Assembly (NCBI RefSeq): GCF_029017505.1
Contig: NZ_JAQGEI010000011.1
Span: 62,001 to 126,000, forward strand
DNA from: Sedimenticola hydrogenitrophicus
GTDB lineage: Bacteria; Pseudomonadota; Gammaproteobacteria; Chromatiales; Chromatiaceae
DNA: 64,000 bases
Reading direction: 5' to 3'
Below the pieces are notes generated by a model. The model made no database searches. It saw only the letters and a list, made by a program, of their open reading frames with translations, and was not told the origin of the DNA. The position numbers were made by a program, and so were the translations under genes. This document shows, piece by piece, positions 8,277-18,720 of the stretch. Position 1 is the first letter of the stretch. Each line of letters starts with the position of its first letter.

Positions 8277-9295
8277 CAGCCGGACGTCCCGTTTTTCAGC
8301 GCCCCGTTTTTCAGCGCCAGGATCTCCTGGCTCAGCTGGTAGACCGCCATGGCGTAGAGGTTGCTGTGATTATACCGGGTGATGACATAGAAGTTGTTCA
8401 GTCCCAGCCAGAACTCGGCGCCGGCGTCGCCCTGGAGGTGGAGAATGGTCGCCTTGGTGTCATCCGCAACACCGGGGGGGGCGGTGACGACGCCGGCCGC
8501 CGCCAGCTCCAGCAGCGGTGTGTTGGGTGGCGCCGCCCGCTGGGCCGGCTCTATATAATGGGGTTGCCCCGGTTCGATCGGTCGGGCCGGCAGGGCCACG
8601 GCCTCCCCCTGGCGCCAGTTGTGGCGGCTGAAGTAGTTGGCCACGCTGCCGATGACATCGGCGTCATTGCCCCAGATGTCGCGCTTGCCGTCACCGTCGA
8701 AATCCACCGCATAGCTGAGGTAGCTGGTGGGGATGAACTGGGGGGTGCCCATGGCGCCGGCATAGGAGCCCAGCGCCATGGCCGGCTCCATTCGCTCCTC
8801 CATCAGGATCTGCAGGAAGGCCTTCAGCTGGGTACGCCCGAACTCATGGCGTCGCGGATAGTGATAGGCCTGAGTGTAGAGGGCGTCGAGGATGGGGATG
8901 CTGCCGGGCCGCTTGCCGTAGAAGGTCTCGACACCGATGATCGCCACGATGATTTCCGGCGGCACGCCATAGACCGCCTGGGCTCGCTCCAGGGTGGTCC
9001 GGTGTTTCTCCCAGTAGGCGACCCCCTCCTCGATGCGGTTGGGCTGGAGGAAGATCGGCCGGTAGCTCTTCCAGGTATGGATGGTCTCGGCCGGACGGTC
9101 GAGGCTGTCGATCACCAGCTGGTTGCGGCTGGCTCCCTGCAGCAGTTCGCGCAGGGTCTCCACGGGGTACCCCTTCTCCGCGGCCAGATCCTGGATCAGC
9201 GCTTCGACCTCGTCTGCCGGGGGCGCCCCCAGGACCGCACCGTGCCAGTAAAGCAGGGCCGCCAGAGTGCCGATTTTGGTCAGGGTGCTTAACAT
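8276..9295 (-). CDS. mltB: Membrane-bound lytic murein transglycosylase B
   Basis: Cleaves the MurNAc-GlcNAc bond of peptidoglycan, releasing 1,6-anhydro products. The 339-residue protein has a signal peptide to about residue 24 without a lipobox cysteine, so it resembles soluble Slt35 forms. The catalytic glutamate is Glu123 in Gly-Val-Glu-Thr-Phe-Tyr-Gly. The motif Gly-Ala-Met-Gly-Thr-Pro-Gln-Phe-Ile-Pro-Thr-Ser and the EF-hand-like Asp-Phe-Asp-Gly-Asp-Gly-Lys follow. Near the C-terminus the residues Leu-Lys-Asn-Gly-Ala-Leu-Lys-Asn-Gly come from a perfect 15-base tandem duplication (8288-8302 and 8303-8317). Confidence 0.93.
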   Translation of the reverse strand: MLSTLTKIGTLAALLYWHGAVLGAPPADEVEALIQDLAAEKGYPVETLRELLQGASRNQLVIDSLDRPAETIHTWKSYRPIFLQPNRIEEGVAYWEKHRTTLERAQAVYGVPPEIIVAIIGVETFYGKRPGSIPILDALYTQAYHYPRRHEFGRTQLKAFLQILMEERMEPAMALGSYAGAMGTPQFIPTSYLSYAVDFDGDGKRDIWGNDADVIGSVANYFSRHNWRQGEAVALPARPIEPGQPHYIEPAQRAAPPNTPLLELAAAGVVTAPPGVADDTKATILHLQGDAGAEFWLGLNNFYVITRYNHSNLYAMAVYQLSQEILALKNGALKNGTSG

Positions 9296-9332
9296 GCCGT
9301 GTTCCTTTTGCGGTTCCGCGCCCCGCTGCCTG

Positions 9333-10469
9333 TCAGGTGGGCAGCAGTTTGCGATGGGTGTGTATGGACATCAGGATACCGAAACCGGCCATGATGGTCA
9401 CCAGCGAAGTGCCGCCGTAGCTGACCAGGGGCAGCGGCACCCCGACCACCGGCAGGATACCGCTGACCATGCCGGTATTCACGAACAGGTAGACGAAAAA
9501 GACCATGGTGACGGCCCCGGCCAGCAGCCGGCTGAAGGTGTCCTGGGCCTGGGCGGCGATATACAGGCCGCGCAGGATGATCGCCAGATAGAGCGCCAGC
9601 AACAGCAGGATGCCGGTGAAGCCGAACTCCTCGGAGAGGACGGCGAAGATGAAGTCGGTGGTCCCCTCGGGGAGGAATTCCAGATAGGACTGGGTGCCGT
9701 TCAACCACCCCTTGCCGAAGAGTCCGCCGGAGCCGATGGCGATTTTCGATTGGATGATGTGATAGCCGGTGCCCAGCGGGTCCCGCTCCGGATTGAGGAA
9801 GGTGAGGACCCGGTTACGCTGGTAGTCGCGCATGCCCCACTCCCACAGCACCCAGGAGACCGGGATGGCGGTGACGGTCATGCCGCCGATGAAGCGCCAG
9901 CTGAGCCCGGCGAGAAACAGCACGAAGATGCCCGCGCTGGCCACCAGCAGCGAGGTGCCGAGGTCGGGTTGGCGGGCGATCAGCAGTACCGGAACCAGGA
10001 TCATCAGTCCGGCGATGACCAGCCGGCTCCAGCGCGGTGGCAGGGATTTCTCCGCCAGGAACCAGGCGATCATCATGGGCACCGCCAGCTTGACCAGTTC
10101 GGACGGCTGGAAGCGGAACAGCCCCAGGTTGAGCCAGCGCTGCGCGCCCTTGCCGACCTGTCCGGCCACCAGTACCGCGATCAGCATCAGGATGCCGGCG
10201 GCAAACAGCCAGGGGGCCCAGCGGCGTAGCGTGGCGGGCGGAACCTGGGCGACCACCACCATCACCGCGAAGGCGATCCCCAGGCGGATCACCTGACGCT
10301 CGATCACCGTCATGTCCTGGCCGCTGGCGCTGTACAGCACCAGCAGGCCGAATCCGCACAGCAGGATCAGGCCGGTCAACAGCGGGAGGTCCAGGTGCAG
10401 GTCCGCCAGCAGACCCTCGGCCCGGGTCGGGTTGGATTCCGGCAGGCCGCTCGGCTGGTAGCGCGCCAT
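9333..10469 (-). CDS. rodA: Peptidoglycan glycosyltransferase RodA (SEDS family)
   Basis: A multipass inner-membrane protein of 378 residues that polymerises lipid II for side-wall growth together with PBP2. Roughly ten hydrophobic segments are visible. Family signatures include Phe-Gln-Pro-Ser-Glu-Leu-Val-Lys near residue 120, Arg-Gln-Pro-Asp-Leu-Gly-Thr near 167, the periplasmic Ser-Glu-Glu-Phe-Gly-Phe-x-Gly loop, and the C-terminal Leu-Pro-Leu-Val-Ser-Tyr-Gly-Gly-Thr-Ser. The start overlaps the mrdA stop by one base. The mrdA-rodA order with stop-start overlap keeps the transpeptidase and glycosyltransferase partners in step. Confidence 0.96.
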   Translation of the reverse strand: MARYQPSGLPESNPTRAEGLLADLHLDLPLLTGLILLCGFGLLVLYSASGQDMTVIERQVIRLGIAFAVMVVVAQVPPATLRRWAPWLFAAGILMLIAVLVAGQVGKGAQRWLNLGLFRFQPSELVKLAVPMMIAWFLAEKSLPPRWSRLVIAGLMILVPVLLIARQPDLGTSLLVASAGIFVLFLAGLSWRFIGGMTVTAIPVSWVLWEWGMRDYQRNRVLTFLNPERDPLGTGYHIIQSKIAIGSGGLFGKGWLNGTQSYLEFLPEGTTDFIFAVLSEEFGFTGILLLLALYLAIILRGLYIAAQAQDTFSRLLAGAVTMVFFVYLFVNTGMVSGILPVVGVPLPLVSYGGTSLVTIMAGFGILMSIHTHRKLLPT

Positions 10470-12313
10470 CAGCGGGACTCCTTGAGCAGCTGGTGGTCCA
10501 TGATGGCCTTGGCGATGGGGGCGGCCACCGAGCCGCCGTGACCGCCGTTCTCGACGATCACGGCGACGGCGATGCTTGGCGCCTCGGCCGGGGCGAAGGC
10601 GATAAAGAGGGCGTGGTCGAGCATCTTCTTCTCCAGCTTCTCCTCCTCGTATTTCTCTTCCTGCTTGACGGTGAACACCTGGGCGGTGCCGGTCTTGCCG
10701 GCAATCCGATAATGCTCGTTGCGGACCAGCCGGGCGGTCCCGCGCGCTCCCTCGGTGACCTGCAGCATCGCCTCGACGATACTATCCCAATTGGCATCGG
10801 AGTGCCGGGCGATCTGCAGCTGTTGGCTGACCGGCTGCTCCTGCGGGTCCGGCTCACCGTTGCGGCGGATCGATCGGACAATCCGCGGGCGGACGCGTGC
10901 GCCGCGGCTGGCGAGGGTGGCCGTGGCGCTGGCCAGCTGCAGCGGCGTGGTCAGGAAGTAGCCCTGGCCGATCCCGGTGATGAGGGTCTCGCCCGGATAC
11001 CAGGACTGGTTCCTGGTCGCCCTTTTCCACTCCCGGGAGGGCAGTAATCCACCCAGTTCGCCGGTGATATCGACCCCGGTCTTCTTGCCGAATCCGAACG
11101 GCGCCAGGTACTCGGACAGCTGGTCGATCCCCATCTGCTGTGCCAGATCGTAAAAATAGACATCGCAGGACTGGGTAATGGCCTTGTCCAGGTCGACGGA
11201 GCCATGGCCGGCCTTTTTCCAGTCACGGTATTTGTGGCTGAGGTTCGGCAGCTGGAAGTAACCGGGGCAGTATTTTTTCTGGTTCGTGGTGATGACGCCC
11301 ATCTCCAGTCCCCCCAGGCCGATAAAGGGCTTGATGGTGGAGCCGGGCGGGTACTGGCCGCGGATGGCGCGATTGAACAGGGGCATGTCGTCCGAATTCT
11401 GCAGCGCGTCATAGTCCGCCGAGGAGATCCCCTCGACAAACAGGTTGGGGTCGAAGCCCGGTTTGCTGACCATGGCCAGGATATCCCCGGTGCGCGGGTC
11501 GATGGCCACGGCCGCGCCGTTTTCCGCCGCGAACGCCTCCATGGCCACCCGCTGCAGCGAGGCGTCCAGGGTGAGGTGCAGGTCCATGCCCGGGGCCGGC
11601 GGTTCGCTTTCCAGGATCCGGATCACCCGCCCCAGGGCATTGATCTCGACCTGCTGCAGACCCACTTTGCCGTGCAGTTCCGCTTCATAGTATTTCTCGA
11701 TGCCGTTCTTGCCGATGTGCGTGGTCCCGGAGTAACTGGAGGTATCGATACTCTGCAGTTCCCGCTTGTTGATGCGGCCGACGTAGCCGAGGATATGCGC
11801 GGTGACATCCTTGAGCGGATAATCCCGCAGCAGCTTGGCCTGGATATCCACGCCGGGGAAGCGGTGGCGGTTGACGGCAAAGCGCGCCACCTCCGCGTCA
11901 CTGAGCTGGACCCGGATGGGGATGCTCTCGAAGCGGCGCTGATGACTTTTCAGCCGGGCAAAGCGTTTCCGGTCGTTGTCGCTGATGTCGATGATCTGGC
12001 CCAGCTCCTGTAGCGTCCGGTCCAGGTCCTTGACCCGTTCCGGGGTGATCTCCAGGCTGTGGGTGGGCAGGTTCTGGGCCAGGATGACGCCGTTGCGGTC
12101 ATAGATCAGCCCCCGGGTCGGCGGCAGCGGTTCCACCTTGACCCGGTTGTCCCGCGACAGGGTGGTGAAGTGGGCGTGGTCGGTGATCTGCAGCTTGGCG
12201 AGGTGCAGGATCAGCAGCAGCAGCAGCAGCAGGATGATCAGGGCCGCGGTGCCGGCGCGGGCGCGGAACAGGCGGCTCTCGCGCAGGTAATCCTTCAGCG
12301 TGTTTGGATACAT
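10469..12313 (-). CDS. mrdA: Penicillin-binding protein 2, elongasome transpeptidase
   Basis: Crosslinks new peptidoglycan during cell elongation and activates RodA. The 614-residue class B PBP has one N-terminal transmembrane helix (about 22-41). A pedestal domain follows with Pro-Thr-Arg-Gly-Leu-Ile-Tyr-Asp-Arg near 64-72. The transpeptidase domain has Ser324-Thr-Ile-Lys327, Ser381-Cys-Asp383 and Lys539-Thr-Gly541. The charged Glu/Lys insertion after the KTG motif is typical of proteobacterial PBP2. It lies 3 bases from mreD, completing the mreBCD-mrdA-rodA elongasome set. Confidence 0.96.
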   Translation of the reverse strand: MYPNTLKDYLRESRLFRARAGTAALIILLLLLLLILHLAKLQITDHAHFTTLSRDNRVKVEPLPPTRGLIYDRNGVILAQNLPTHSLEITPERVKDLDRTLQELGQIIDISDNDRKRFARLKSHQRRFESIPIRVQLSDAEVARFAVNRHRFPGVDIQAKLLRDYPLKDVTAHILGYVGRINKRELQSIDTSSYSGTTHIGKNGIEKYYEAELHGKVGLQQVEINALGRVIRILESEPPAPGMDLHLTLDASLQRVAMEAFAAENGAAVAIDPRTGDILAMVSKPGFDPNLFVEGISSADYDALQNSDDMPLFNRAIRGQYPPGSTIKPFIGLGGLEMGVITTNQKKYCPGYFQLPNLSHKYRDWKKAGHGSVDLDKAITQSCDVYFYDLAQQMGIDQLSEYLAPFGFGKKTGVDITGELGGLLPSREWKRATRNQSWYPGETLITGIGQGYFLTTPLQLASATATLASRGARVRPRIVRSIRRNGEPDPQEQPVSQQLQIARHSDANWDSIVEAMLQVTEGARGTARLVRNEHYRIAGKTGTAQVFTVKQEEKYEEEKLEKKMLDHALFIAFAPAEAPSIAVAVIVENGGHGGSVAAPIAKAIMDHQLLKESR

Positions 12314-12316
12314 GGC

Positions 12317-12805
12317 TCAGCTGACCTGGAACTTGCGCCGCAGATCCCGCAGCACGATGTACACCCAGGGCCAGAGGAGCATGCCGACCAGGGGCGGCGC
12401 CCAGTAGGAGAGCGGCGGCGTGGGCTGACCCACGGCACCCATGACCCAGAGGGAGAGCAGTTTCTCCAGCAGCAGCAGTACCAGGATGGTCAGCGACTGC
12501 TGCCACAGGGGAAACAGGCGGATCCGCAGATGCATCTCGAAGGTGATGTAGGCGATCAGCCCCAGCGACAGGGCGTGCTGCCCGAGCAGGGTGCCGGAGA
12601 GCACATCGACCACGATGCCGAGCAGCCAGCCGACACCGACGCCGACCCGCAGGGGCAGCGCCATGGTCCAGTAGATCAGCACCAGGGTGTACCATTGCGG
12701 GCGCAGCATCTGCGCCCAGTCGGGCAGCGGCAGGATGGCCAGCAGCAGGGCGACGCAGAAGCTGGCAATGATGACCGGTGTGCCGCTTCGGGGTGTCAGC
12801 GTCAT
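12317..12805 (-). CDS. mreD: Rod shape-determining protein MreD
   Basis: A 162-residue inner-membrane protein with about five hydrophobic segments, which in the family joins MreC and the PBP2-RodA pair. The frame is open to 12904, but the upstream 33 codons are non-hydrophobic and lie inside mreC. The ATG at 12805 overlaps the mreC stop as ATGA, which is the conserved arrangement. The Pro-Gln-Trp-Tyr-Thr-Leu-Val-Leu-Ile-Tyr-Trp pattern and Gly-Leu-Ile-Ala-Tyr near the middle agree with gammaproteobacterial MreD. Confidence 0.92.
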   Translation of the reverse strand: MTLTPRSGTPVIIASFCVALLLAILPLPDWAQMLRPQWYTLVLIYWTMALPLRVGVGVGWLLGIVVDVLSGTLLGQHALSLGLIAYITFEMHLRIRLFPLWQQSLTILVLLLLEKLLSLWVMGAVGQPTPPLSYWAPPLVGMLLWPWVYIVLRDLRRKFQVS

Positions 12806-13710
12806 GGCTCCCCCGCCGGCGTCTGTGCCGCGGCCTGCCCGGACGTCTCCGGGGGCGCTTCGGTCTCCTCGGCGGTGTCCTGGCCGGGCGGTGTCAGCGT
12901 CCACACCAGCAGCGCCTCGCGGGCGCGTTCCAGGTGGGCGCTGGGCTGGGCCCTGATGCGGGCGAAGGGTTCGCCCGGTTCGCGGCTAATGGTGGTCACC
13001 GTGGCGACCGGGTAGCCGGACGGGAAGCGGCCGCCCAGCCCGGAGGTGACCAGCAGGTCGCCCACCTCGATGTCGGCATTGTTCGGCAGATTCGGCAGCT
13101 CCAGCTCATTGATGTGCCCGGTGCCGATGGCCACGGTGCGCAGGCCGTTGCGGTTCACCTGGATCGGCAGTGCATGGCTGGCGTCGGTGATCATCAGCAC
13201 CGAGGAGGTGAAGCGGTTGACGTGCACCACCTGGCCCATGACCGCGTTGGCGTGCAGCACCGGCTGGCCCTTGTAGATGCCGGAGCTGGAGCCCTTGTTC
13301 AGCAGCACCAGCTGGCGGTACGGGTCCATGTCCACGGCGATCAGTTCGGCGATCAGCACCCGGTCGCCGAGCTTGAAAGAGGAGTCGAGCAGATCCCGCA
13401 GGCGCATGTTCTCCGCCTCCAGGGCCGCCAGTTTCTGCTGCCGGCCCTGCAGCAGCAGGTTCTCCCGGTGCAGTTCGCGGTTCTCCTCCTGCAGGTGGGT
13501 GCGGGTGGCGAACGTCTCGGAGGCCCAGTAGCCGATGGCGATGGGCAGATTGGCCACAAACTGCAACGGGTAGGTGACGGTGGAGAGCAGTGAGCGGACC
13601 GCTTCCAGATGGTGCTGGCGGTGATCGACAATCATCAGGACGAGCGAAAGCACCACGGCGAGCAGTACGCGGATACTGGTGGACGGACCTTGTGTAAAGA
13701 TCGGTTTAAT
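12802..13710 (-). CDS. mreC: Rod shape-determining protein MreC, apparent AUU start
   Basis: A bitopic scaffold that links cytoplasmic MreB to periplasmic PBP2. With the start at 13710 it has 302 residues: a short cytoplasmic tail, a transmembrane helix at about 14-30, a coiled coil at about 75-105 rich in Glu and Leu, and the two-barrel MreC domain to about residue 265, then an acidic and proline-rich tail. No ATG, GTG or TTG fits the conserved N-terminus. A TGA lies three codons upstream of an ATT codon in the place of the usual Met, followed by Lys-Pro-Ile-Phe-Thr-Gln-Gly-Pro-Ser as in E. coli. AGAGG precedes it by ten bases. A GTG at 13656 would truncate the helix. Confidence 0.85.
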   Translation of the reverse strand: MKPIFTQGPSTSIRVLLAVVLSLVLMIVDHRQHHLEAVRSLLSTVTYPLQFVANLPIAIGYWASETFATRTHLQEENRELHRENLLLQGRQQKLAALEAENMRLRDLLDSSFKLGDRVLIAELIAVDMDPYRQLVLLNKGSSSGIYKGQPVLHANAVMGQVVHVNRFTSSVLMITDASHALPIQVNRNGLRTVAIGTGHINELELPNLPNNADIEVGDLLVTSGLGGRFPSGYPVATVTTISREPGEPFARIRAQPSAHLERAREALLVWTLTPPGQDTAEETEAPPETSGQAAAQTPAGEP

Positions 13711-13751
13711 AGGGGATCAGCCTCTTGACTTCTGATCAGCGCCTGACGGCA

Positions 13752-15216
<1,465 letters not shown>

Positions 15217-15504
15217 ATGTCGCTGCAAAGATCCGATGTTGAGAAGATTGCCCATCTGGCACGTCTGGCCGTGAGCGAGGATGAGCTGGACGCGGTCACC
15301 GCCGATCTGTCGAACATCCTGCACCTGGTAGCGCAGATGGAGCTGGCCGATACCGCGGGGGTCGAGCCCATGGCCCACCCGCTGCACATGGTGCAGCGGT
15401 TGCGGGAGGATGCGGTGAGCGAGACGGATCAGCGGGAAAAGTTCCAGGCGATCGCGCCGCTCACCGAGGCGGGGCTCTATCTGGTGCCCCGGGTGATCGA
15501 GTAG
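15217..15504 (+). CDS. gatC: Asp-tRNA(Asn)/Glu-tRNA(Gln) amidotransferase subunit C
   Basis: The small scaffold subunit of the GatCAB amidotransferase, which wraps around GatA and stabilises the complex. The 95-residue length and the family patterns Val-x-Lys-Ile-Ala-x-Leu-Ala-Arg-Leu near the N-terminus and Leu-Val-Pro-Arg-Val-Ile-Glu at the C-terminus are standard. It heads gatC-gatA-gatB on the plus strand, with gatA 173 bases downstream across a large inverted repeat. Confidence 0.95.
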   Translation: MSLQRSDVEKIAHLARLAVSEDELDAVTADLSNILHLVAQMELADTAGVEPMAHPLHMVQRLREDAVSETDQREKFQAIAPLTEAGLYLVPRVIE

Positions 15505-15520
15505 GCCTGTTTTCGGGGGA

Positions 15521-15589
15521 GGGGGGCGGAGTCAAGCCGCTCGGACCAGGAAGAATTTTTCGCGCCGGTGCGCGGCTGGACTCCCCCCC
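15521..15589 (+). other. Large imperfect hairpin in the gatC-gatA gap
   Basis: Positions 15521-15540 pair with 15572-15589. The G-rich run at 15521-15526 faces the C-run at 15585-15589, GGAGTC at 15528-15533 pairs with GACTCC at 15579-15584, and AGCCGC at 15535-15540 pairs with GCGGCT at 15572-15577. The loop is about 31 bases and there is no T-tract after it. It could be a transcript-stabilising or attenuating structure between cotranscribed genes, or the remains of a repeat element. Confidence 0.45.
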
Positions 15590-15677
15590 TGGGTGGTTTG
15601 GTCGATGCGCTGCCGCTTATCCACCCCGCGGCTCCTCCGGCCACCGGTGTGGTTAATGTTTGTGATGGGTAGAGTGT

Positions 15678-17132
15678 ATGCATAACAAAAGTATTTCGGA
15701 ATTGGCGCACGGCCTGCGGACCGGTGAATTCACCAGCGTTGAGCTCACCCGGGTCCACCTCGACCGGATCGCCAGTCACAACCCGACGCTGAACTGCCTG
15801 GTCAGCGTCTGCGAAGAGGGCGCGCTGCAGGAGGCGGAGCTGGCGGACCGGCGGCTTCGCGCCGGTGATGTTGGCCAGCTGGCCGGCATCCCGATCGTGC
15901 ACAAGGACATCTTCTGCACCGACGGGGTGAAAACCAGCTGCGGCTCGAGAATGCTGGATAACTTCATCGCCCCTTATGATGCCCATGTGGTCTCCCGGTT
16001 GAAGCAGGCGGGGGTGGTCATGCTGGGCAAGGCCAATATGGACGAGTTTGCCATGGGCTCGTCCAATGAGAACAGTTTCTACGGACCGGTGCACAATCCC
16101 TGGCAGGCGGGTGCCGTCCCGGGAGGCTCCTCCGGGGGGTCGGCCGCCGCGGTGGCGGCGCGCCTCTGTGTCGCCGCCACCGGCACCGATACCGGCGGGT
16201 CGATCCGCCAGCCGGCCGCCTTTTGTGGCATCACCGGGCTGAAACCCACCTATGGCCGGGTGTCCCGCTACGGCATGGTCGCCTTCGCCTCCTCCCTGGA
16301 CCAGGGCGGACCGATGGCGCGCAGTGCCGCGGATGCCGCGGCCCTGCTGCAGGTGATGGCCGGTTTCGACGGCCGCGACTCCACCAGCGCCGAACAGCCG
16401 GTTCCCGACTATTCCGCGACCCTGAACGATGACCTGAAGGGGTTGCGTATCGGTGTGCCCAAGGAGTACCTGGGCGAGGGGCTGGAGGCGGCGATTGCCG
16501 ACTCCATTCAGGCGGCGCTGGGCGAGTTTGTCCGTCAGGGGGCGGAGCTGGTGGATATCAGCCTGCCCAATACCCACCTGGGCGTGCCGACCTACTATGT
16601 GGTGGCGCCGGCCGAGTGCTCTTCCAACCTGTCGCGCTTTGACGGGGTACGCTACGGCTACCGCTGCAGCGAACCGCGCGACCTGGAGGATCTCTACAAG
16701 CGCTCCCGCGGCGAGGGCTTCGGGGCCGAGGTGAAGCGGCGCATCATGATCGGTACCTATGCCCTGTCGGCCGGCTATTACGACGCCTACTACCTGAAGG
16801 CGCAGAAGATCCGCCACCTGATCTCGGACGATTTCCGCGCCGCCTTCGAGCAGGTGGACGTGATCATGGGGCCGACCGCGCCCTCGACCGCCTTCGGCAT
16901 TGGCGAGAAATCGGCCGATCCGGTCACCATGTATCTTTCGGATATCTACACCATTGCGGTGAACCTGGCCGGACTGCCCGGGATGTCGGTGCCGGTGCGG
17001 CCGGTCAACGGCATGCCGGTGGGTCTGCAACTGATCGGAAACTATTTCCAGGAGGCGCGCTTGTTGAACGTGGCCCACCAGCTGCAGCAGGCGACCAACT
17101 GGCACAGCGCCACGCCGGCCGGTTTTGAGTAA
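15678..17132 (+). CDS. gatA: Asp-tRNA(Asn)/Glu-tRNA(Gln) amidotransferase subunit A
   Basis: The amidase subunit that releases ammonia from glutamine and channels it to GatB for transamidation of misacylated tRNAs. The 484-residue protein has the amidase-signature catalytic triad: Lys76 in Val-His-Lys-Asp, the cis-serine in Pro-Gly-Gly-Ser-Ser-Gly-Gly-Ser near 151-155, and the nucleophile Ser175 in Asp-Thr-Gly-Gly-Ser-Ile-Arg. The start ATG is followed by the typical Ser-Ile-Ser-Glu-Leu. gatB begins 24 bases after its stop. Confidence 0.97.
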   Translation: MHNKSISELAHGLRTGEFTSVELTRVHLDRIASHNPTLNCLVSVCEEGALQEAELADRRLRAGDVGQLAGIPIVHKDIFCTDGVKTSCGSRMLDNFIAPYDAHVVSRLKQAGVVMLGKANMDEFAMGSSNENSFYGPVHNPWQAGAVPGGSSGGSAAAVAARLCVAATGTDTGGSIRQPAAFCGITGLKPTYGRVSRYGMVAFASSLDQGGPMARSAADAAALLQVMAGFDGRDSTSAEQPVPDYSATLNDDLKGLRIGVPKEYLGEGLEAAIADSIQAALGEFVRQGAELVDISLPNTHLGVPTYYVVAPAECSSNLSRFDGVRYGYRCSEPRDLEDLYKRSRGEGFGAEVKRRIMIGTYALSAGYYDAYYLKAQKIRHLISDDFRAAFEQVDVIMGPTAPSTAFGIGEKSADPVTMYLSDIYTIAVNLAGLPGMSVPVRPVNGMPVGLQLIGNYFQEARLLNVAHQLQQATNWHSATPAGFE

Positions 17133-17156
17133 CATAGACGGATATAGAGACAGCAT

Positions 17157-18593
17157 ATGCAATGGGAAACCGTAATCGGGCTGGAGATCCACGCCCAACT
17201 GGCGACCAGATCCAAGATCTTTTCCGGGGCCTCCACCGCCTTCGGGGCGGAACCCAATACCCAGGCGTGCACTATCGATCTCGGCCTGCCCGGGGTATTG
17301 CCGGTGCTGAACCAGGAGGCGGTGCGCATGGCCATCACCTTCGGCGTGGCGATCCAGGCGGAGATCGCCCCGCGTTCGGTATTCGCGCGCAAAAACTACT
17401 TCTACCCGGACCTGCCCAAGGGCTACCAGATCAGCCAGTTCGAGCTGCCGATCGTCGGCAAGGGCCGGGTGGAGATCGAGCTCGAAGACGGCACGCTGAA
17501 GCCGGTCGGGGTGACCCGCGCCCACCTGGAGGAGGATGCAGGGAAATCGCTGCACGAGGATTTTCACGGCATGACCGGGGTGGACCTGAACCGGGCCGGC
17601 ACGCCGCTGCTGGAGATCGTCTCGGAGCCGGATATGCGTTCCGCCAAGGAGGCGGTGGCCTATGCGAAGAAGATCCATCAGATCGTCCAGTATCTGGGGA
17701 TCTGCGACGGCAACATGCAGGAGGGGTCATTCCGCTGCGATGCCAATGTCTCGGTCAGGCCCAAGGGTGGGCCGCTGGGTACCCGCGCCGAGCTGAAGAA
17801 TCTGAACTCCTTCCGCTTTCTGGAGCGCGCCATCAATATCGAGGTGGAGCGCCAGATCGACCTGATCGAGGGCGGCGGCGCGGTGGTGCAGGAGACTCGG
17901 CTGTATGATGCCGACAAGGATGAGACCCGCTCCATGCGCTCCAAGGAGGAGGCCAACGATTACCGCTATTTTCCCGACCCGGATCTGCTGCCGGTGGAGC
18001 TGGATGCGGGCCTGATTGAATCGGTCCGGGCGGGCATGCCGGAGCTGCCCGACGCCAAGCGGGCCCGCTTTGCCCGGGATTACGGACTGAGCAGCTACGA
18101 CGCCGCGGTCCTCACCGCCAGCAAGGGGCTGGCGGACTATTTCGAACTGGCGGCCAAGGTGGCGGGCGACGCCAAGCTGGCGGCCAACTGGGTGATGGGG
18201 GAGTTCTCCGGGGCCCTGAACCAGGCCGGGCTGGCCCTGGAGCAGAGTCCGGTCAGCGCCGAACAGCTGGGTGGCATGCTGCTGCGCATCGTTGACAACA
18301 CCATCTCCGGCAAGATCGCCAAACAGGTGTTCGAGGCCATGTGGGCCGGCGAAGGCAGCGCCGACCGGATTATCGAGGCGCGCGGGCTGAAGCAGATCAC
18401 CGACAGCGGGGCGATCGAGGCGGTGGTGGACGCGGTACTGCAGGCCAATCCGGAGCAGGTGGCCAACTACCGCAACGCGGACGAGCAGAAGCGGCCCAAG
18501 ATGCTCGGCTTCTTTGTCGGCCAGGTGATGAAGCAGTCCAAGGGTAAGGCCAATCCGCAACAGGTGAACGAACTGCTGCTGAAAAAGCTCTGA
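17157..18593 (+). CDS. gatB: Asp-tRNA(Asn)/Glu-tRNA(Gln) amidotransferase subunit B
   Basis: The kinase and transamidase subunit, which phosphorylates the Glu or Asp on the misacylated tRNA and replaces the phosphate with ammonia from GatA. The 478-residue protein starts [12 protein letters not shown] and carries the [11 protein letters not shown] motif near 83. The Asn-Ser-Phe-Arg motif follows near 215, and a helical GatB/YqeY tail domain occupies about 330-478. It ends the gatCAB operon. The presence of GatCAB means at least one of the Gln or Asn tRNAs may be charged indirectly, although a tRNA-Gln gene itself is present downstream. Confidence 0.97.
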   Translation: MQWETVIGLEIHAQLATRSKIFSGASTAFGAEPNTQACTIDLGLPGVLPVLNQEAVRMAITFGVAIQAEIAPRSVFARKNYFYPDLPKGYQISQFELPIVGKGRVEIELEDGTLKPVGVTRAHLEEDAGKSLHEDFHGMTGVDLNRAGTPLLEIVSEPDMRSAKEAVAYAKKIHQIVQYLGICDGNMQEGSFRCDANVSVRPKGGPLGTRAELKNLNSFRFLERAINIEVERQIDLIEGGGAVVQETRLYDADKDETRSMRSKEEANDYRYFPDPDLLPVELDAGLIESVRAGMPELPDAKRARFARDYGLSSYDAAVLTASKGLADYFELAAKVAGDAKLAANWVMGEFSGALNQAGLALEQSPVSAEQLGGMLLRIVDNTISGKIAKQVFEAMWAGEGSADRIIEARGLKQITDSGAIEAVVDAVLQANPEQVANYRNADEQKRPKMLGFFVGQVMKQSKGKANPQQVNELLLKKL

Positions 18594-18612
18594 GCGCAGT
18601 CAGCCAAGTCAC

Positions 18613-18692
18613 GGATTCCGGTTGTCAGAATAACCGCGAAGTACGCCAAGCTTAAAACCTGTTCAGTTTGTAGCCTGGATGGAGCCCGACCC
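18613..18692. repeat. Intergenic repeat fragment related to the 2215-2519 element
   Basis: Positions 18664-18692 match 2281-2309 at 26 of 29 bases, covering the GTAGCCxGGATGxAGCC core. The sequence just before it (18619-18650) is an AACCGCGAAGTACGCCAAG-type stretch that resembles short intergenic repeats seen in other proteobacteria. It lies between the convergent gatB and ANTAR genes. A partner arm, AGCCC...GGGGCT, at 18683-18718 could fold with it. It appears to be a decayed or half copy. Confidence 0.55.
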
Positions 18693-18720
18693 CTGCTCTG
18701 ACCACCGGATCGGGGCTGAA

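Noticed and set aside
15477-17678. Minus-strand open frame of 733 codons opposite gatA/gatB
   Set aside because: It is antisense to two unambiguous genes, has no domain, and long antisense frames are common in GC-rich DNA with strong third-position bias.
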